Position numbers and translations under genes: made by a program
NCBI GenBank assembly: GCA_002421995.1
Contig: DISP01000221.1
Location: forward strand, 1 to 45,774
Direction: 5' to 3'
From: Bacteroidales bacterium UBA6207
Lineage (GTDB): Bacteria; Bacteroidota; Bacteroidia; Bacteroidales; F082
DNA: 45,774 nt
In this document: one piece after another, positions 41,543 through 45,774 of the stretch
How positions within the stretch are numbered: the stretch's first letter is position 1
How the letters are laid out: each line of letters opens with the position of its first letter
Notes under the pieces: model-generated
Seen by the model: the letters and a program-made list of their open reading frames with translations, nothing else
Databases searched by the model: none
What the model was told of the DNA's origin: nothing

Positions 41543-41550
41543 TAACTTTG
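41543..41550 (+). promoter_or_regulatory. Predicted -7 element for the HTH/excisionase-like gene
   Basis: TAACTTTG matches TAnnTTTG, 25 bp before the ATG at 41576. Confidence 0.55.
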
Positions 41551-41575
41551 TCACGGATTTTAAACACATTAAACC

Positions 41576-41857
41576 ATGACAGAGATGTTACTCATTCAGA
41601 TTGACAAGGCTGAATTAACCGCAATAGTTGAAAGAGCTGTTGAAAGCCGGATAAGTAAACTTGCGGCCAAGGACACTCCCCCAAGAAAGGTTAGGAGCTT
41701 GAGAGAGCTTGCAAAATACCTCAAGGTTTCAGTTAACAAGGTTCAAAGTCTGAAGAATGAAGGTAAAATTCCATTCTATCAGGATGGCCGGGTTGTGATT
41801 TTTGATCTTGATCAGGTTGATCAGGCTGTTAGAGGCTTCAATAAATCGAAAGATTAA
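41576..41857 (+). CDS. Excisionase-like helix-turn-helix protein
   Basis: A 93-residue DNA-binding protein. The C-terminal half has the MerR/excisionase-type HTH ('SLRELAKYLKVSVNKVQSLK' then 'NEGKIPFYQDGRVVIFDLDQ'), in which the wing reads out a short basic segment. The N-terminal half is amphipathic helix. Small proteins of this kind (helix_turn_helix_17 / DUF3853-like) are common in Bacteroidota mobile elements, where they act as excisionase or repressor. Repeated blocks lie upstream of its promoter and a tandem repeat just downstream; both are candidate binding sites. Confidence 0.8.
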   Translation: MTEMLLIQIDKAELTAIVERAVESRISKLAAKDTPPRKVRSLRELAKYLKVSVNKVQSLKNEGKIPFYQDGRVVIFDLDQVDQAVRGFNKSKD

Positions 41858-41865
41858 CAAGGTTA

Positions 41866-41929
41866 AAAATCGGAGTTTTCGGAGTCCAATAAAAGGCAAA
41901 ATCGGAGTTTTCCGAGTCAATTAAAAGGC
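41866..41929 (+). repeat. Two tandem 32-bp repeats
   Basis: Copy 1 (41866-41897) and copy 2 (41898-41929) abut and differ at three of 32 positions (the 16th, 22nd and 24th). Copy 2 contains an inverted repeat, CGGA-GTTT-TCCG. They lie between the HTH gene and the VRR-NUC gene and could be iterons or operators. Confidence 0.8.
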
Positions 41930-41943
41930 AGAAATCAGGGACA

Positions 41944-42336
41944 ATGAGTGAACAGCTTCAAATACCTTTCGACCAGCGCAAACGAAAGCCAAGGCCAACG
42001 GTAAAGCTTGCAACCAATGATCTTACCCGGGAAATCATTCAGCACATCCGCAAACTGGGGGGATGGGCTACCCGGGTAAATGTTTCAGGCTTTTATGATC
42101 CGGATAAAGGATTTTGGAGAAAGGGAGTCACCGATCCCGGAACCCCTGACATTATAGCAGCGTTGAATGGACGTTTTTACGGCATTGAAGTAAAAAACGG
42201 TACTGATACCCTTAACGAGGCACAAAAGGCCACGAAACGAGCGATTGAGTCCGCTGGATGCGTTTTTTTGATTGTGAATGACATTGCTCAATTCCGGGAG
42301 GAGTTCCGGGCCTATATCTTGCAGCATGGAGAATAA
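41944..42336 (+). CDS. VRR-NUC domain nuclease
   Basis: A 130-residue PD-(D/E)xK nuclease. The VRR-NUC signature is 'GTPDIIAALNGRFYGIEVKN' (PD and the E-x-K pair) followed by 'LNEAQKATKRAIESAG', with a final 'FLIVNDIAQFREEF'. In phages such proteins are often placed near replication or recombination genes and may act as Holliday-junction or single-stranded-DNA nucleases. It begins with a basic proline-rich tail ('DQRKRKPRP'). The stop overlaps the next ATG by 11 bp. Confidence 0.9.
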   Translation: MSEQLQIPFDQRKRKPRPTVKLATNDLTREIIQHIRKLGGWATRVNVSGFYDPDKGFWRKGVTDPGTPDIIAALNGRFYGIEVKNGTDTLNEAQKATKRAIESAGCVFLIVNDIAQFREEFRAYILQHGE

Positions 42337-43015
42337 AACGCAAGAAAGGTTTTTAAATTTTCCGGTTCAGTTGCTAACCGGATTTTTGACAGATAAAGAC
42401 AAGGTACTGGATGATATCTTTGATTATGCTTTATATTCATATTCCTTGAAGCTCAAAGAGGGGGATGAGTCTCAAAGGAAAAAAGCAACAATGAGGTATT
42501 TTGAAGTTAAAGATTTTAGCCCGGAAAGAGCCAAAGTTATTTCCAAGTCAATACCGGATAAAAGCCCTGTTACTGGAATTTCATTAAACCTATTCTGGGA
42601 TTTTTACGATAGGGAAAAGGCCCCGTTTGAGTGTGCTGTTTTTTTGGCTTTTTGCGCCCTTAAATCAATTGTTGGGGAACAGCCCTTTATTAAGATTGAC
42701 AACCTTTATTTATTGTCCAGAATGGACGGCAAAGCGAAGTCAGTTAAAGATTACGACCAACTAAGCAGGGAGGTTTTTGAATTTGCCACATCCTACAAGA
42801 TTCGAAAAATAAAGGATGAACTTGTTGATAAGTGTGGATTAAAAACCTACAGTAGATATACCAGAGGCTTTTATTTCAGTTTTAAAATGGAGCTTGATTC
42901 TTTGGTATTTGAAGCTGAGAAAAGCCGGAAAAAGGCCAAAATGGCCTACTTAAAAAAGAAAGAGGATGAGGCCAGGCTGAAAGCATTAGAGAGGATTAAA
43001 ATAATGGGTTTTTAA
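42326..43015 (+). CDS. Hypothetical element protein coupled to VRR-NUC
   Basis: About 229 residues. The ATG at 42326 overlaps the VRR-NUC stop by 11 bp, so translation is coupled; an upstream in-frame ATG at 42278 lies inside the nuclease gene. The protein is mostly helical, with 'LLTGFLTDKDKVLDDIFDYA' near the start and a strongly basic coiled C-terminus ('EKSRKKAKMAYLKKKEDEAR'). No motif I recognise. It may serve replication or regulation given its neighbours; this is an inference from position only. Confidence 0.68.
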   Translation: MENKTQERFLNFPVQLLTGFLTDKDKVLDDIFDYALYSYSLKLKEGDESQRKKATMRYFEVKDFSPERAKVISKSIPDKSPVTGISLNLFWDFYDREKAPFECAVFLAFCALKSIVGEQPFIKIDNLYLLSRMDGKAKSVKDYDQLSREVFEFATSYKIRKIKDELVDKCGLKTYSRYTRGFYFSFKMELDSLVFEAEKSRKKAKMAYLKKKEDEARLKALERIKIMGF

Positions 43016-43027
43016 GAAAATAAACAT

Positions 43028-43495
43028 ATGCCGATTAAAGTAAGATTTAACGAACAGGCCCTTAGGGAATATATTGAAAAAGCCAAAGAGAAAGCAATCA
43101 TTGATGTGATTGAAGCTATTGATAGAGCTTTTAAAGAGACAGTAAATTATGCAAAGAACATACCTCCAGATGTCGGCTTTTATGATCAATCAGGCAACCT
43201 AAGAGGGTCAATCGGTTATGTTTTGTTTCAGGATGGTAGGGAGATTAATAGTTTCTTTCAGGGGGCAAGTCAAGGAGTAAATACAGGCAGATCACTTGCA
43301 GAGCGTATTGCTCAAAGTCAACAAGGAGAAGGTGTTATCATTGGTGTTTTGGTAGCTGGGATGAATTACGCTGTTTATGTTGAAGCAATGGGAAAAGATG
43401 TGCTTGCCAGTGCTTCATTTAGGTTAGTACCAGAGTTTAAAAAGAACTTAGCACTAATAGGCGAAGCTTACGGACTTAAAATCAAGCTTATATGA
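43028..43495 (+). CDS. Phage HK97-gp10-like tail-completion protein
   Basis: A 155-residue protein with N-terminal helices ('FNEQALREYIEKAKEKAIID', 'ETVNYAKNIPPDVGFYDQSG') and a compact beta region. 'NLRGSIGYVLFQDGREI' and 'AGMNYAVYVEAMGKDVL' correspond to the 'LR.SI' and 'Y..yVE.G' features of the HK97 gp10-like family, which finishes the neck or tail of siphoviruses. Being 12 bp after the previous gene it belongs to the same run. It marks the start of a structural module. Confidence 0.72.
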   Translation: MPIKVRFNEQALREYIEKAKEKAIIDVIEAIDRAFKETVNYAKNIPPDVGFYDQSGNLRGSIGYVLFQDGREINSFFQGASQGVNTGRSLAERIAQSQQGEGVIIGVLVAGMNYAVYVEAMGKDVLASASFRLVPEFKKNLALIGEAYGLKIKLI

Positions 43496-43890
43496 TGAAA
43501 CGATTTGAACCATTTTTAAAGCTATATAAAAGGGATTTAAACTTTGTTTCATTCCAGTTTCATTCCAGTTTAAATCGAGTGTTAAAGCTATATAAAGGTA
43601 TTTATAAAGATATCTATCAAGGTATTTATAAAGGTTCTCTACAATGGAAAAAATTGAAAATTTTTTCGCCCCTCCCCTCATTCATAATTTTTTCTTTAAA
43701 AAATTTGAAAGGTTCGGAAATTTCCAAGAAAATTAAAATTGCGCGCGCAAATTTCATTGAATCAGGGCTTTGTAGCAATGATTTGAAACAGCGAAATGCA
43801 GAATCTGCAGACGTTTTCCTTGCGCGCGCGAAGTTTTCCCGTCTTATTATAATACGGGCCGGGTTATTAACAGGTTATCAACAAATGTAA
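43492..43890 (+). CDS. Low-complexity hypothetical protein in a repeat-rich segment
   Basis: A 132-codon open frame whose ATG overlaps the gp10-like stop by 4 bp and whose TAA ends 3 bp before the next gene. That placement, and the lack of any stop in AT-rich DNA, argue for real coding. The product is odd: a Tyr/Lys/Ile repeat ('YKGIYKDIYQGIYKG') then a basic hydrophobic tail. The DNA holds an 11-bp tandem repeat (43547-43568), a 14-bp repeat (43517, 43583), a 15-bp repeat (43595, 43619), GC-alternating palindromes (43739-43750, 43820-43832) and a hairpin (43838-43858). It may be a decayed or regulatory segment instead of a gene. Confidence 0.45.
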   Translation: MMKRFEPFLKLYKRDLNFVSFQFHSSLNRVLKLYKGIYKDIYQGIYKGSLQWKKLKIFSPLPSFIIFSLKNLKGSEISKKIKIARANFIESGLCSNDLKQRNAESADVFLARAKFSRLIIIRAGLLTGYQQM

Positions 43891-43893
43891 AAG

Positions 43894-45750
43894 ATGGAAA
43901 AAGTAACAATTTTCTCAAAAGCCGGAGCGCAAAGGGCTACAGTTCATATTGAGAGCGGATCTGAACAGAGGGCAAAAGTAATGAGCGAAGATCTGGTGCA
44001 GCTCATTTTCAAATCACCGTCAAACATAGCCCTTGAGATTGGAGACTTTATTGAACTTTTTGGAAAGCGGTTTTCTGTAAACATTCAGCCAACGATAAAG
44101 AAAACAGCCTCAAATTATTTTGAGTATGAGGTAACTTTTGAAAGCGGCATGTACGATCTTTCTAAAGTTGTATTTCTTGATGTGGATGAATCCGGCATAC
44201 ATATATCACATGAGTTTTACCTTACCGGTAATCTTGGAATTTTTACTCAAGTGCTTCAAAACAACCTCAACCGCGTTTTTTATGATAAATGGAGGATTGT
44301 AAATCACTATGAGGATGAGACAACCAAAACCGTTTCATTCTCAGAGGATAATTGTTTGAGTGCATTGAGAAAGGTAGCAGATGAGTTTGGTGTTTACTGT
44401 GATTTTGAGGAATTACAAGGAGTCTATTACATCCACTTCAGAGAACAGACCGGGCTACTTAACTCATTCACGCTTCAAGTTGGAAAGGGTAAAGGGCTGT
44501 TTGATGTGAGGGTTTTGAGCGCTTCAGATAAGGATATTACAACGCGGTTGTATGCTTTTGGCTCCAGTAAAAATCTTGGGCCAAATTACAGAGATAACAG
44601 CCCAAGGTTAAAGCTCCCTTTGGTCAATTCAGGGGAACCAGATATAAGTGTTACACTTTCTTATGTTGAATCCGGTTATCCTGATATGAAAATTTTTGGC
44701 AGTACCAATGCAAACTGGGTGCAACTTCAAATCCCGTCAGGTAGCAGCTGGATTGATACAGGTGGGGCTATTATGTCTTCAGTTCTGAATGATTATTGGT
44801 TGACATTTACACAGCCCCCACTTTTGGCAAACTTCAGGATCAAGGCCTGGAATGTTCCCGGGAAATATGTTTACTCAGATGGAACAATTGAGGGATGGGA
44901 TATTTCACCAGTTGTTACAGAAAGCAGCTACATTGATAACCCTGAAGCGATATCGCAATACGGACTCATCGAAAGGGTTGTAATTTTTGATGAGGTTTTC
45001 CCGTCAAGAACCGGAACCGTTACAGAGGTGTTATCCCCTTTTCGCTTCTCAGATGAAACAATGTTTGATCTGTATGAAAAGGATTTGGAAAATGGGGGTT
45101 TTATGCATTTGCTTTCAGGGGTTAAGCCTAAAGTAAGCTTTCTAACTGGCAACCTTGCCGGGTATGAGTTTGAGGTATCAGGCTTTAGTATTGACACGTT
45201 TGATATCGTTCAAATTACAGACGAAAGAGGAGCTGTTTTCCCAAATCCTGACAGTGAAGCTTTCCAGATTCAGGTCGGGGATAAGTATGTGATACTGGAT
45301 ATAAAGATGCCTCAGAGTTATATTGATGAGGCTGAAACCAGGCTTTTCGATTTAGCCACTGATTGGTTAAGTGAATATTCAAACCCACAACAAAAGCTGG
45401 AAATTAGCATTGACCCTCTTTTTATCAGGGGCAAGGATTACAGGTTTAATATTAACGACATAATTCATGTTTTTGATGCTGATTTGGCGGTAAATGATTA
45501 TCGAAGGATCATTGAATTTACCCGGGGGATTGTTAATTCTGATGATTATAAACTTGTACTTTCTGACAAGGTATTTAAGCGGAAACGAATAAAAAAATTA
45601 CCAAAAGGAGGAGGTGACATTACAATAAATCAGGCAATTACACAAAGTAACAATGCTATTTATTGGAATTTAGTCAACACTATGAGGGCAAGAGGTGACA
45701 ATTTAGAAAGTGCCTCAGGAGCTGATCTTTATAATTCAATTTCAAAATAA
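43894..45750 (+). CDS. Phage tail protein (prophage minor structural protein type)
   Basis: A 618-residue protein rich in beta-strands with the architecture of phage tail-tip or baseplate hub proteins of the minor structural protein / prophage endopeptidase tail group. Features: an N-terminal 'LIFKSPSNIALEIGDFIELF', the 'FTQVLQNNLNRVFYDKWRI' segment typical of their helical insert, 'ADEFGVYCDFEELQGVYYIH', then repeated domain-like strands to 'AETRLFDLATDWLSEYSNPQ' and a C-terminal 'ITINQAITQSN' collar region. No terminase, portal or capsid gene is visible to its left, so a full phage cannot be inferred from this window. Confidence 0.72.
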   Translation: MEKVTIFSKAGAQRATVHIESGSEQRAKVMSEDLVQLIFKSPSNIALEIGDFIELFGKRFSVNIQPTIKKTASNYFEYEVTFESGMYDLSKVVFLDVDESGIHISHEFYLTGNLGIFTQVLQNNLNRVFYDKWRIVNHYEDETTKTVSFSEDNCLSALRKVADEFGVYCDFEELQGVYYIHFREQTGLLNSFTLQVGKGKGLFDVRVLSASDKDITTRLYAFGSSKNLGPNYRDNSPRLKLPLVNSGEPDISVTLSYVESGYPDMKIFGSTNANWVQLQIPSGSSWIDTGGAIMSSVLNDYWLTFTQPPLLANFRIKAWNVPGKYVYSDGTIEGWDISPVVTESSYIDNPEAISQYGLIERVVIFDEVFPSRTGTVTEVLSPFRFSDETMFDLYEKDLENGGFMHLLSGVKPKVSFLTGNLAGYEFEVSGFSIDTFDIVQITDERGAVFPNPDSEAFQIQVGDKYVILDIKMPQSYIDEAETRLFDLATDWLSEYSNPQQKLEISIDPLFIRGKDYRFNINDIIHVFDADLAVNDYRRIIEFTRGIVNSDDYKLVLSDKVFKRKRIKKLPKGGGDITINQAITQSNNAIYWNLVNTMRARGDNLESASGADLYNSISK

Positions 45751-45756
45751 ACTTAC

Positions 45757-45774
45757 ATGAAAAAGAACATGAAA
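45757..45774 (+). CDS. Start of the next element gene, cut by the window edge
   Basis: An ATG 6 bp after the tail-protein stop opens a frame reading MKKNMK before the window ends. Spacing suggests continuation of the structural operon. Nothing more can be said. Confidence 0.35.

Overview
The window looks like a chromosome segment of a Bacteroidota bacterium, probably Bacteroidales or a near relative. Evidence: about twenty genes are preceded by the Bacteroidota sigma-factor -7 element TAnnTTTG instead of an E. coli-type -10. A secreted nuclease ends in a type IX secretion sorting domain. There is an S46 dipeptidyl peptidase, a fused CysN/C, YwqK/MORN-type repeat proteins, and many lipoproteins with short Bacteroidota-style signal peptides. 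LAYOUT 1-5.5 kb: a complete cytochrome c-dependent nitric oxide reductase operon on the minus strand (norC-norB-norQ-norD-norE-norF). A perfect 26-bp palindrome overlaps the predicted -33 element of its promoter, and a terminator-like hairpin separates norCB from the accessory genes. No nitrite or nitrous oxide reductase is visible, so the role is NO respiration or detoxification. 5.5-9.7 kb: rlmN with an FAD/NAD(P)H reductase, then an oxidative-stress cluster of dps, a 1-Cys peroxiredoxin and a divergent oxyR that keeps both redox cysteines. 9.7-15.5 kb: a secreted endonuclease/exonuclease/phosphatase-family protein, the folate genes pabB and pabC, a DPP11-type S46 peptidase (Ser655 and Arg673 at the family positions), and methylglyoxal synthase. 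15.5-22.2 kb: a plus-strand run with a WlbA/WbpB-like nucleotide-sugar dehydrogenase, cysQ, cysD, a cysN/C fusion whose APS-kinase half looks catalytically dead, a deoxyhypusine-synthase-like protein without the catalytic lysine, and an esterase lipoprotein. 22.2-27.9 kb (minus strand): a PAS histidine kinase broken by one in-frame TAG, a PepSY-type membrane protein with a tiny membrane partner, an acidic and His-rich lipoprotein, a repeat protein, another lipoprotein, and nadA. 27.9-28.5 kb: a gene-free, very AT-rich stretch holding several one-mismatch DnaA-box-like nonamers between divergent genes; this is a candidate replication origin or another multi-site regulatory region. 28.5-39.1 kb: housekeeping genes (rpiB, lutB, SRAP/YedK, NUDIX, a SirB1-like transglutaminase-fold protein, cupin, purC, phoH, a GT2 glycosyltransferase with a UPF0104 membrane protein, ruvC, LMW phosphatase) and a small secreted protein built from three exact-period 32-residue repeats. 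39.2 kb to the end: a tRNA-Thr(CGT) gene followed at once by a tyrosine integrase and the left arm of an integrated phage-like element. The visible part of that element carries a HTH/excisionase-like protein, a VRR-NUC nuclease, unknown proteins, a gp10-like tail-completion protein and a large tail protein. Its right end lies outside the window, so whether it is a full prophage, a satellite or a tail-only element cannot be decided here. The most unusual items are the degenerate CysC domain, the lysine-less DHS homologue, the amber-interrupted sensor kinase, the origin-like region, the EAYI-repeat protein, and the repeat arrays in the integrated element.
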